From assembly GCA_905182995.1 (NCBI GenBank), contig CAJJDP010000057.1, forward strand, positions 316,676-380,675: a stretch of 64,000 nucleotides of DNA, given 5' to 3'. Shown piece after piece: positions 13,334 to 23,986 of this stretch. The notes beneath the pieces are model-generated. The model searched no databases. It was not told the origin of the DNA and saw only the letters and a list, made by a program, of their open reading frames with translations. The position numbers were made by a program, and so were the translations under genes. Every line of letters starts with the position of its first letter. The stretch's first letter is position 1. This DNA comes from Paramecium octaurelia (taxonomy: Eukaryota; Ciliophora; Oligohymenophorea; Peniculida; Parameciidae).

Positions 13334-13981
13334 ATGTAAGGCAATATTAAAGAAGCATTCTTAAAATTAGATCATTTTTACACTTCTTATCAGAAAGCCA
13401 GGACTAAATATCTAATTCTGTTTACTTTTGAACATGCCATAACTACTCCAGCCATATTGCTTAGAGTCTATGATGGCAAGACAATTTGGTTATTTTAGAT
13501 TCTTGAAAAACACATAGAGGAAATGAGATCAAAAAGTGAAATCAAAGGAACACTGAATTCATTTCTAGATATGATGCAATAAGCTTTGGAAAGCAATCAA
13601 TACTAGTTGACCCTTGAAAATTTAAATTTACAAATCTTATTCGAATTTTAACTTACTCAAGGAGTTTTCATTAAGAGCGTGTTGGATCTAGGGGGAGGTC
13701 TCATCATAGAAGACAAAGACTCAATTGAGGTCTCCAGAGATTTCACTATGGATTTATACGAATCAATGCGATATAAATTTATAGCCTTGAAAAACCAAAA
13801 AGAATCAGAAATTGCTTTAGTTAAATAATAAACAATTGCATCTAAAGACAAAGATGTGCCAAAAGTGTTTTAATAATTGTCAGAAGTTAAGGAAGAGCCT
13901 CCTAAGAAGAGAGTTGTCAATGGAGATATAGTGATGCCTAACAAAAAGAAGAGAAAAGCAATTGGTGCTCGTTTTGAATGA
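13334..13981 (+). CDS. Putative XRCC4/XLF/PAXX-superfamily end-joining factor (215 aa)
   Basis: This is a single intronless frame of 215 codons from ATG 13334 to TGA 13979-13981. The N-terminal half alternates predicted strands and helices (KYLILFTFEHAITT, ILLRVYDGKTIWLFQI, NSFLDMMQQAL, YQLTLENLNLQILFEF, GVFIKSVLDLGGGLII). That matches the order of the XRCC4-type head: strands, a helical insert, then strands. A helix/coiled-coil stalk follows (DFTMDLYESMRYKFIALK). The C-terminal tail is disordered and basic and ends NKKKRKAIGARFE, resembling the short basic Ku-binding tails of XLF and PAXX. Human PAXX is 204 residues, similar in size. XRCC4-fold proteins act with Ku and ligase IV in non-homologous end joining, which Paramecium uses in programmed genome rearrangement. 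This is recognition by pattern, not by alignment; a SAS-6-like head is the main alternative. It converges with the next gene, with 26 bp between stops. Confidence 0.5.
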
Positions 13982-14007
13982 AGAATCAAATAATTGTTTT
14001 ATAATCA

Positions 14008-14670
14008 TCATAAATAATCCTTAATATTATTAACCAATTAAAAATTGTCATCAATATCCTCTTCTTATTCTTTATCCTATACTGAATCATCTTTTGTTTA
14101 TCGCATACTTTTACAGGTATCCTCCTGTTTTGTATTTTTAATTTCTTTTGGATGATTGAGATATATTATTAATCTATTTTGATTTATAGCATCTAGTATA
14201 GTTTCTCCTTTTAGTTCATGAATCTAATTGTTAAGAATCAACTTTATTGAACTTGATCTTAATTTCTCTATTATTTAATCTGATTCTTTCTTCAATTATA
14301 ACTTTTATAAAATATCATCTTTATTAAGTACTGATTCACTCACTTTGTTAATATGCTCTTTTTTTATTTATTATGCTAATTAATCGAAAAATTTAAAATT
14401 TTTTTTTGCCTTTTTCCATTTTTTAGAAATTATCGAAGTTAATTCATTATGAGTTGCATTTGGATATAGAGATTTAATTTCTGATAATTGTTTTTCGTAA
14501 TAATCTTACCAATCATGTTTTTTCTGAACTCTATAATCATCGAAGGCTGATACTCTAATTTATTAACTGTTATATCTCTATTTTGAATGTTTTTCAGTTT
14601 CTAATTTCCTTTATGTTGGTAATTCATTTTGAGTTTGAAGAATGTTAATGTGTATTTTTTTTGTTGTCAT
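14008..14670 (-). CDS. YABBY/HMG-box-like DNA-binding protein candidate (220 aa)
   Basis: The ATG at 14670 leads without introns to TGA 14008-14010 (221 codons with the stop). Residues about 45-90 read SAFDDYRVQKKHD, DYYEKQLSEIKSLYPNAT and HNELTSIISKKWKKAKK. This resembles the helical core of HMG-box and YABBY domains, in which a Tyr/Phe-rich first helix is followed by a Pro-Asn turn, an acidic helix start and a KxWK end. The rest is Lys/Glu/Gln-rich and probably helical, with a small hydrophobic block (ELKGETILDAINQNRLIIYL) and an acidic C-terminus (EEDIDDNF). A nuclear, DNA-associated role is inferred only from this resemblance. No other domain is visible. The stop lies 26 bp from that of the end-joining candidate, so the two mRNAs converge. 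Confidence 0.65.
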
Positions 14671-14846
14671 TTTCACAATCTAAATTTGATATTTTAAAAT
14701 AGCTCCTATCTTAAGAACAAAATTTTAACAGGATTTTTATTAAATTATTTGATCTCTAGAATGTATGATAAGTTTTTGTATTTTATTTTTTTATTTTAAA
14801 GTGCTAAAATGACTCTTTAATAAACTAATAATAAATTTAACTGTTA

Positions 14847-15559
14847 ATGAGATCTACCTATTCTCCTGTATAATTTTCATTTTATTGCAATAGATTAGAT
14901 CTTCTCCTTGCAAATTCGATATTCCAATTACTAAATGTACAGAAATACAATAAAGATTGGATTATCAAACTTGGAGTGATGTCAAAAAAGGAATACGTGA
15001 TAAAGTATAATCAAGAGTCCAAGGATTTGAAAATCAAAAATTCATTTAAAAGAGTGATCTCCTGTATAATTTTAAGAACTCAGATTAGAAATTGTCCTCC
15101 TAAGCATTAGCCTTACGATCATCAACATCTTATGTGAAAAATCATTTGGAAAACAAATTCCCTAAATAAGAGTCTCCCATCAAAATGGGTTTGACTCATG
15201 CAATCTATTCTCCAAGTTAAAAACAATCCAACCCAGTAGATGATATCAAGAGAAGCAATATATATCCATCTGCTTTTGGAACCTTAACTGAAAAAGATAA
15301 CTACAAGACCCACTCATCCAAAAGAGACTTAATGGGTTCCTTCAAATCCAGTTCTGATATCATTGATTTCTCTCGAAAGAGCAAACCAATAACAGATCGA
15401 GTTTCCTTAACAGAAATTATCAAAATCTCTAATCATTTATCAGATCTTCAATCAACAGAAATAACATCCTTAAGCAATGGTTACATTTCAGAACTAGTAG
15501 GATTATAATAAAACATAAACAAACTATTAAAAAATGCAAATAGTAAATTCTACAAATGA
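14847..15559 (+). CDS. Unknown Ser/Lys-rich protein (228 aa)
   Basis: The ATG at 14847 with one 26-nt intron (14865-14890, GTATAA...AATAG) gives 228 residues ending at TGA 15557-15559. The protein is rich in Ser, Lys, Asn and Thr and looks largely disordered. Short motifs such as MRSTYSPIRSSPCKFDIP, QTWSDVKKGIRDKV and SEITSLS-like Ser/Thr runs are visible, with a short helical C-terminus (YISELVGLQQNINKLLKN). It has no transmembrane segment, signal peptide or recognised domain. The intron and consistent codon use support a real gene. It starts 176 bp from the divergent YABBY-like gene, so the two may share a promoter region. Function is unknown. Confidence 0.75.
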
Positions 15560-15592
15560 ATTACCTTTATAAATATATATATTTTATTGAAA

Positions 15593-16330
15593 ATGTCAAA
15601 TAATTAAGCATCATTAGCCACATTAAGAAGTTGATTGCTTAATTGGTGATTTCGGAGGAACAAATGTTCATACCCAGTTTATCATCATCTTGGCCTATCA
15701 AATTGCTCCATAACTCCAGCCATTTACATTTAATACTACTGGCTTGTATCCTCAAATTGTAGACTACATAATTGAATGTTTGATGGGTATATAAAAGGAT
15801 AATCTTCCTTAAATTAAATAATATATCGCTAGATCAATTAGGTTAGATATTTGCAGAAAAGGTAATGGCAGGTTAAGCAGTTATACTTAAAGATTATTTA
15901 AAGAAGGTATTGGAATCTTAAATTGAGAAGGATCTAAATAATTACTTCTTCAAAAGTCATCCTTTGTTTCTATGATTATAATAAGAATGATTTCCAAAAG
16001 TTCCTACCAACATAAGTATTTCAACATAGCTTTGAGTAAAATGAATTTTGTTAGAAGCTGTGAATTTCATCCAAACTAAATGTGGAAGAGTTATTGAGGA
16101 CCTAGTTTGAATTGGTGTTGCCTATTACATCAATAATAATCCATAAGCCAATTTTTTAGTATTTATGAATTATCTATAATTTAATTAGGACTACACAAAA
16201 TATAGACCTCATTTAACCGAGATTTGTAATCAGATACAAATCTGTGCTATAAATAGGCTTCTTTGAGGTTACAAGGTGCTAATTAGGCTTCTTATTGCTA
16301 TTAGAATATAATGCTTACACAAAGGAAATT
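15593..16330 (+). pseudogene. Relic of bacterial-type glucokinase
   Basis: An ATG at 15593 starts MSNNQASLATLR, then a frameshift leads to CLIGDFGGTNVHTQF. That is the phosphate-binding GDxGGTN motif of the glucokinase/ROK-type sugar kinases. Farther on, near 16060-16110, comes FIQTKCGRVIEDLV in another frame, which parallels the KYGHVSxERVxSG segment of E. coli-type glucokinases. In-frame TGA codons and frame changes (around 15625, 15975, 16055 and 16108) are not explained by standard micro-introns. The order of the two motifs matches the family. I infer a decayed copy of a glucokinase that would phosphorylate glucose at the start of glycolysis. The 3' limit is uncertain. From about 16330 to 16590 I see only AT-rich sequence before the next gene. 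Confidence 0.45.
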
Positions 16331-16590
16331 TGATCAGCTCTTATTATATTATTATCATATTTGAGGTTTCAAATAATTTTAGTTTTCTTTGTCGTTTTAA
16401 AACTATTATTATTTATGCCAAATAATTTATTATTAAATTATGCCATTTTCCAGTTGTATAATTAATCACTCAAAGCCAAAAGAGTTTCTCTTTATTTAGG
16501 AATATTTTATATCTTGGGAGGTCAATTTTTATTTTACTTATCTCTCCTTTTTATGTAGAATTAGCATTTATTAGTAGGCATTAAAAATTA

Positions 16591-19500
16591 ATGGCGTAAT
16601 AAAATATTAAAGAAGACCAAATTTCATAAATCATATTGTTTCTACAATACTGCAATTTACACTTTTACACTGATTAGCCTTACCCAGTATTGTTCGCAAG
16701 TTCAATTTTGTTTCTAATTTTGATTGGTTTTATTTTGGTCTTTTTGCTGTCTTTGTGCTAACTCAAGAGCTCTTAGCCTAAGACTAAAATAGTGAAAAAA
16801 TGGTATGGACAAGTAAGATATATACTTTAATCAAAACCAGGTTTTCATTCATGCATTTGATTTTTTTGCACTTCTAGGATTTTATCCAATGATGATAATA
16901 TTTTTATCAATTTTCCCTTTTATTTAAGGAATAGAAGAGACATAAGGAAATGAGAACATATTTATTGTTTTAGCAATTCTTAGTACTCCTTCAATATTAA
17001 TCATTGTGTTATTTTCAATTTTTTATAGTATAATTTACTACAATGAATGGGTTAAGAAAAGAGATGCACTAACCAGAAAATAATGTTATTCAATAACAAT
17101 ACTAATTTGTATAAGATATTTGAATGTGATCTTTATAACATTTAGTTAAATAGAATGGAGCTAAGTATAATTAATTCTCTATATTATAGCGTTTTATTGT
17201 ATATTTTAATTTGATCTCAAGCGTAATATTAATTATGATAATGATTCATAATTTAAACTTTTAACATTATTAACAAGTTTAAATCAGATTTTTATTCACT
17301 TAATCTATCCTAATTTATTTTTGCTTTTCCTTTGCTTTTTATTTACATATCCAACATCAAATCAAACCAGTATTTGCTATTATCGTCATTTATGGTCTTG
17401 TATGGACAATATTCAAAACTTCTTTGAGAGCACTGTAAATAAGAGCCTTTTTCTAAGAGTCGAAGGATGCAAGAAGGTTGGAACTCAAAGTTTAAGTATT
17501 CACAGAATTTTAGAAAAACAATTAAATTGTAAATAATGTTGGTGATTTGATTTATTTTGGGCATATCTATCATCATCTAGCAAATAAATGCAGAAATTAA
17601 TATACAGAATTTGGTATGAGATGCTTTTGTACAATGAAAATTGCTTTTGATTCTAAATTGTAGAAGGATATCAGAAAAACAATATAAGCAATAAGAAATC
17701 ATAGATCTAGTTTCACTAAATTCATGATTAAATCACTTTACGAGACTCTCATCTAAACTTAACCTAGAAATATAGAATTGAGATTTCTGTATGCTTAATT
17801 CTTATACTTCAAAATGAAAAACAAGATTTAGGCTTTTGAATAAATTTAATGGATTTGGAGTAAAAAGGCAAATCTTCATATGCGATTAAGGTTAGCATTG
17901 ATGGCTTCGATAGCTGATGAAAATGCTAATGATTTGAATAGCCTTGCATATCATAATTTTTTAGACTTTGAATATGTAGTAGAAATGGAGGAAACAATCT
18001 CTTAAATATACTAAGTAATAATGAAATTATTGAGTTTATATTGTTCATTTTGGAGGAGATTGACCAAGAATCCTTAAGTAGAATAGGTTCAAATAGATAT
18101 TAATAAGGACATCGATAAAGAGATGACCAATTGTAATAATTTATGGAAAAATCTAATGAAACATGAGGTAAGAGTGAAATAATAAGATGTTATAATTTCA
18201 TTTTTGAGCAAAAGATTAAAATGGAAATTTGTTTATTTTTGGTATTTTAAATTTAATATTATTTTAGGTATCGATTATTCATCTTAAACAAGAAAGTCAG
18301 ATTAACTCAAATTGAGAGTCTAAGTTCAGCTACCTTACATTAAGAAATTGTGAATGAAGACTCTGATAGTGATTATGAAATTAAAGTCTATGAATAGTTC
18401 AACAATTCAAAACCATTCAATCACATGAGTTTAATTATTCACTCATTACTTAATGGACAGATAATTAAATGTAGTTAATCCTGCAAAGAGGTATTGGAAT
18501 TCGAGAATTTGAAATATATCTCTCAGTTAATACCAGAAGTACTCTAAAGAAATCATCAAAATGCCATTAAACTATTATTGTATTGTGGAAAAAGCAAGAC
18601 TCTTCATAAAAGTCGTAAGATATTTATCAAACATTCAAAAGGATATGTAATACAAGCAAGAAAGTATTTAAAATGGTAGCTAGATTAATAGAATTAAATT
18701 AATTTTGTAGCTATGATCAGACCTATAATAAGATTAGAGTAGATCAATTTTATTATTTTGAATGGTGATTGGGAGGTTGATGCTGTTACTAGACCTCTAT
18801 TTAATATATTATAATAAAAAACTTGCTTGCTTTTACTCTGCACAGGTTTATTTCAATTTTCAAAATTTGGATATTATTTAGATTAAGATGATATAACTAG
18901 ATTCAAATTAACATAACATTCAAAATCATTAAATATGACGCAATCAAGATACTATAATTCTAATGAGAGTATAAATAATAATTATGTAACAAATTCTTAA
19001 AAAACAAATAATAATGATAAAAATACTTTAGAAAATGATGATTAATCTTTTACATTTTTTGGTGAAGATAATATTGAATATTATAATTCTGAAAACCCAT
19101 ATACAAATAAAAGATTATTCAAAATAGTAGATGAATAACATGTAAAATTAACACTTAGATTACCAAAAAAGTTAAGTCAACTAAATGAAGAATATGAATA
19201 TTTGAAAGCAGCTACATTATAGGATGCAATATAACATTCTGATTTATAAACTCTATACAATAAGAAGAATAGATTAATCTACAGAAATGCAGAAGATAAA
19301 TTAAGAATAAATAAACTAGTACTATTTCGTAGATTATTTGATTTCAATTAAATACAGTTGAAATAAATGTTTGACAATTTAAGAGATCTATTTGAAAAAT
19401 ACTGTTCATAAAATAGATTGCTTGATAAAATTATTAAATTAGATGCCACAATTCATTTTACTAAAACTATATCTATGGATAAATATACAATTATTAAAAT

Positions 19501-21698
19501 TAATAAATATGAGATTTTTGAATATCATCAAAGATAATTCAGAGAAGTAATATATACATACATTTAACATAGACAATGAATATTCTATCAGAGTCTCGTA
19601 TCAAGCAATCTAGGCCTTCATTGATAGAAATGTATATGGACCCAAGAATTTTCGGTGTTCATCAATAAGGTACATATAAATTATCATTTCATAAGTCAAC
19701 AACTCTGAAGTCGATTCAAATAGAATAGATTAAAACAAATCTTTCCTCACTGAAGGTTAAGTCTTTCCTGAATTTGTCTAATATCATCCAACTGAAGTAG
19801 TACTCAAACTTGAAAATAATATTTTTTTCAAATAAGATAACAATAAAGTAGCTAAGAAGATAAAGGAAATAACTTTTTTTATATTCTTTAATAGAATAAT
19901 GATCATCACTCTATACTTATTAGCAGCTATAGGTTTTTTTAAAGGTCCCTCTTTAACTTAGCATGTATAGATATACTCTGAAGTAACTTTTCATAATAAT
20001 AGAGATTTAATAACTGCAACTTATTTCAAAATTGTCCTTATGTATGATCCAGACATATGAATACGCTTTAGATCTTTATTTATTTGATAAACAAAACATG
20101 ACAGATATTGAAACACTCTAATATTTGTAAAAAAGTTAGGAGATTCTCTAGTAATCAACCTAATTTATCAATCAATCTCTCAGTGCCAAGAAATTTGTCG
20201 AAATCTTTTTAGGTTATTAAATGCTTGAAAATCCCATAAATGACTTAATAGCTTAATATATGACTATATTAAACGAATGGAATAAATCCGAATGGAAATT
20301 CATAAATCCTTAATTCAATATGTTGGATGAATTGAGAGCTATTATAATTCCAAAAGTTCAGACAGGTTTGCTTATTAGTTATTCACAACAATATAATAAT
20401 TAAATGAATAGATTACTTGAATATCAACAATTTGCAATTTTCGAGATTGTGATTACTATTTGTTTAACTTTCTTCTTTGTCATAGCGAATGAATTTTAAA
20501 TTATCAAAGTTATTAATAAAAATAAGGTAATTCTGTATCTTAATTAGACCATTATCAAATCTCTGCATTTACTATCAAAAGCATAGATTACTACATCAAT
20601 TTAATATGTAGCATGGTTGAAATTGCAATTAAAATTCCTGATTGATTTGGAAACTATGAAGTTTTTAAACTCTAAAACCACTCAAACATCATATTGTGAA
20701 TAAATGACTAAGTATGATAATAAAGAATTAAGCGTTTAAATTAATAATAAGGCTAATTCATATATTGAATCAGATCAGTGGTTTAAAATTAAAGTAAAAA
20801 TTAATTATAATCATAGATCGTATTTTTACTCTATTATCTAATATTTATCATCATTATTACCTCATTTGTTTTCTATTATCTACTATTTCTCCAATCCTTT
20901 TAAAATGGAGCTCTGAGTATATTCAATGAAAATTAATTTGTCAAGTATTAAAAACATCTCTATGCAATGGTGAGCATAAAAGAGCTCTACATTTATGATT
21001 ACATAGACAACTCTAATACAGCTATTGAAGATATCAAGAAAAATGTTTAGAAATTTATTAATTAAATACAAGATGAATCAGATCAAATTTATGAGACAAA
21101 TATTGATTAAGTATTCTAAATGTTGTATGGAAATTATTGTGAACTTCTTTTAGGTTAAATTTGATTTAAATATTATAGAAATAATGCCAAATACAGGAGT
21201 TGATGATTATGATTCCTGTCAGCATAAATTAAGTGGTGCATTCACTAGAGGATTAAATCAATATCATTTATTACTAAGTTAAATTGCAATATCTCTCCTA
21301 AATCCTCATGATACTAGATATGATTAGCCAACCTTAAGTGCTCTATTTGAATTCAGCGAAGTAATTCATAAATCTACTTTAGGTGCAAAAAAATGCTTAT
21401 CAAATTGAACAACTCATACTAAATCTTTGGTGTGAATAGTACTTTCTCTATGCAGATAATGAAATGTTTCTAGATATTCTTTCAATGTATTCTATATCTT
21501 AACAATAATAGATGTTTAATGTTTTTTTTTACATCTATTTGTTATGCATTCTTTATTGAACTCATCTTAGTCAAGAAACTAAAACTAAATTACAAATAAA
21601 CATTAAAATATATTCATAGATATTACTCAAATGAAGTTTTAAATAATTAGAAGAATATCAGGGCTAGATTTATAAGAGAAGGGTTTATTCAAAAATGA
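16591..21698 (+). CDS. Giant multipass PAS-domain protein, tmcB (tiny macrocysts)-like
   Basis: The start chosen is ATG 16591 (MAQQNIKEDQISQIILFLQYC). It is the only one whose frame leads, through a 28-nt intron (about 16815-16842), into the first membrane block (FIHAFDFFALLGFYPMMIIF). Order: an N-terminal cluster of about six to eight hydrophobic segments, a helical cytoplasmic region (LRLALMASIADENAND), a PAS-like domain (CSQSCKEVLEFENL ... IFIKHSKGYVI), a long Asn/Ser-rich linker, a second membrane region with an extracellular segment, and C-terminal membrane segments. This architecture is that of the ciliate tmcB-like family; PAS domains sense small molecules or redox state. Several GTA...TAG introns fit. 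Two spots are awkward: a GTT-type intron at 21154-21178, and a 9-T run at 21522-21530 needing one extra T. A long intron or frame change near 17535 is also unresolved. A related gene lies at 58254-62764. Confidence 0.72.
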
Positions 21699-21750
21699 AA
21701 TAACATGTTTAAATCGATTAATAAATATTTTAGTTGTTAATATATATTCA

Positions 21751-23016
21751 TCACCTTTTGACGACATGACTTGTTTTATTTTTACCTTAGTTTACATGGA
21801 CAATAATTTTATCTTCTTCTTTTTTGACATTCTATAGGGAAATGACTTTATCTTACAATTCCCTGTTCCTACTACGCAATAAATCTTCTAGTTGTTTCAC
21901 CTTGGCCAACAAGATTTCATAATTATGTTGTCTACTTAGAAGTAAATTGATACAAATCATCTTTTTCATTTAGTGAATCATCCAGTTAAACCTTAAGATT
22001 AGCAATTACTTATTGTAATTCTACAATCTTCCTCTTCAAAACTCTGATTTCTTCTATTAATTCTTCATCTTCAGATTCACTTTCTACTTTCTTTTAAACA
22101 TTTTGTTAAACAACAATAGGCTATCTTGCAGGTACTCTTTCTCTAATGATTCTTTCTACTGGGACAATCTTTTCAATTTCTATTATTCTTTCAATAGGTT
22201 TTTCAACAATGACTTATTAAGGTACATGTTGAATAACTGTCTGTACTTTTTCCTTCTTTTTCGCCAATTTGGCATCCTTTACTCTAATTTCTCTTTCTAA
22301 TTATTCAATTTTTGCTTCCAATACTCTATCTCTAGATGGAGAATGTTATAGGGTTTATGGTTTGATTGACTCAATATGTTCCAATCTTCTACATTTAGTT
22401 TTCCATTCTTCACATTCATGGGTCTTCTCTTATAATTATTATTTGATTTTCTATAATGTTTATTAAAGGCATCATACTTCTAATTCAAATAAAATTTGTT
22501 GATATTTTTCATCGAATTGAGCCAATTAAGACTTCAATTTATAAATTTAATCTTCTAATGATTTCTTTTCAAATTAGAATTCTTAGAGAAATAGCAATTT
22601 TTATTAATTCTAAACGCAATGAAATAAATAATACTAATTCTTTATTCAATCTTTCTCTCCAAAATTATTCTTATTCGTTTAGTTTCTGAATGTGAAAATT
22701 ATTTTAATTTTCCATTTCTTGTTTATAATACTTGATTTTATCCTTTTTTTTAAATACAATTTCTTTTAATTTTGAATTTTCAGCTTAGACTTATTATAAT
22801 GTGGTTTCGGCTGCATGCAATTTTTGTGTTAATACATTAATTTGAGAATCTTTTTAGTGAATTTAAGGTTCATATTATTAAACCAATTCATTTAAAGATT
22901 TTTACTATAAAACTAAAATAAGATTGTACTAGAATCCTTTCACTTTCAGATAGGAGATTGACTTTTAATTCTTCTATGTCAATGTGATATCGGTCTTCCA
23001 ATTCCATTAATTACAT
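21751..23016 (-). CDS. Coiled-coil protein (about 388 aa)
   Basis: The reading frame ends at TGA 21751-21753. Four micro-introns (25, 25, 27 and 22 nt, all GTA...TAG) give exactly 389 codons from the ATG at 23016. The sequence is almost wholly heptad-like and rich in Glu, Lys and Gln (LERQYHIDIEEL-type helices). A distinctive middle block is VIVEKPIERIIEIEKIVPVE followed by RIIRERVPARQPIVVQ. Such VEKxIE...VP repeats resemble the linker of articulin/alveolin cytoskeletal proteins of the ciliate cortex. That suggests a cortical or basal-body filament role, but the resemblance is short. The N-terminal limit is uncertain because the frame stays open upstream without an ATG. A 5' exon near 23060 is possible. 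Confidence 0.75.
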
Positions 23017-23092
23017 TCTCAATTATTCTCTTTCATTTATGATTGCTCCGTTAATATCGGGTTAAGTTGTTTAGACCAAGCATTATTATTAG

Positions 23093-23120
23093 GTCACACT
23101 TTAACTTAAAGGGATGTGAC
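23093..23120. promoter_or_regulatory. Perfect-armed hairpin in divergent intergenic space
   Basis: GTCACA ... TGTGAC arms enclose an inner CTTT/AAAG pair, giving a stem of about 6+4 pairs. It sits between the divergent coiled-coil and ELOF1 genes. It could be a protein-binding palindrome or chance; no known element is recognised. Confidence 0.25.
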
Positions 23121-23289
23121 AAGATTAATATAGTTAACAAGTTGGATAATACATTCGTTAAAAATTAATTTGAATTATCAATATTCTTATGAACTCAAAT
23201 TACTACTTTGAAGTTCAAACAAAAAAGTACTATATTATTTGATATGATAGCTATCTTGAATTAGAAAGAATTACCAATATTAATATTTC

Positions 23290-23960
23290 ATGGGAGGAAG
23301 AAAGAGAACCTTTAAAATCCTCAAAAAACCTAAACCAATGAAACCGAGAGCATATTTTGATTGTGCTGTTTGTGGATGGAAAGATTGCATCATTATTAAA
23401 ATGTATTCTTAATTTTATCAATTTACTCTAGCAAGAAAGGCTACAAAACTGCTAAGTTGGAATGCGAAAGATGTGAAACCAAATTCGATATGAAAGTTCG
23501 ATCATTAGATGAACCTATTGATATTTATCATGAGTGGCTTCATAAATTAAAAACTAAAGCTATTACACCGTATCCAAATAGAATGTAAGATGAATATGAT
23601 GATACAGGAGATGAAGCCAATGAAAATGATGTTGAATGTATTTCCTCTCATTTTATTGTATTAGAATTACTGAAAAATCAAAAAGGGAAAAAAAATACAA
23701 GGAAAAGAATTAAAAGGAATGCATCCGACGAAGAAATCTCCGCTAAGAATGATAAAGTATCTGATTCAGAAGAAGCTCTAGATGAGGATTAGGATATCTC
23801 TGAAGATTCATTATTGAACAAATAAAAAGTAGAAGACAACATTGATGATAACTAAGAAGATGAAAAAGAGAATGACTAAGAAGACGAGAAAGATGATTCA
23901 GAGGATGAGTCATTTAATATTAAAGAATAATACAAAAGAAAAAGAGGTAAAAAAAAATGA
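23290..23960 (+). CDS. ELOF1: Transcription elongation factor 1 homolog (Elf1/ELOF1) with acidic tail
   Basis: The ATG at 23290, with two introns (29 nt near 23399-23427 and 27 nt near 23639-23665), gives 204 residues. The N-terminus MGGRKRTFKIL plus KPKPMKPRAYFDC is basic. A four-cysteine zinc ribbon follows with Cys25, Cys28, Cys49 and Cys52 (CAVC ... CERC), at the spacing of ELOF1. Next is the family signature LDEPIDIYHEWLHKL. ELOF1 binds RNA polymerase II near its clamp, promotes elongation through chromatin and supports transcription-coupled repair. The animal protein ends soon after this signature (about 83 residues). Here a tail of about 100 residues follows, very acidic and Lys-containing (EDEKDDSEDES). 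Acidic tails also occur in fungal Elf1. The stop lies 26 bp from the stop of the convergent gene. Identification is very secure. Confidence 0.93.
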
Positions 23961-23986
23961 AATTCAGTTCATCTAAATTATATAAT

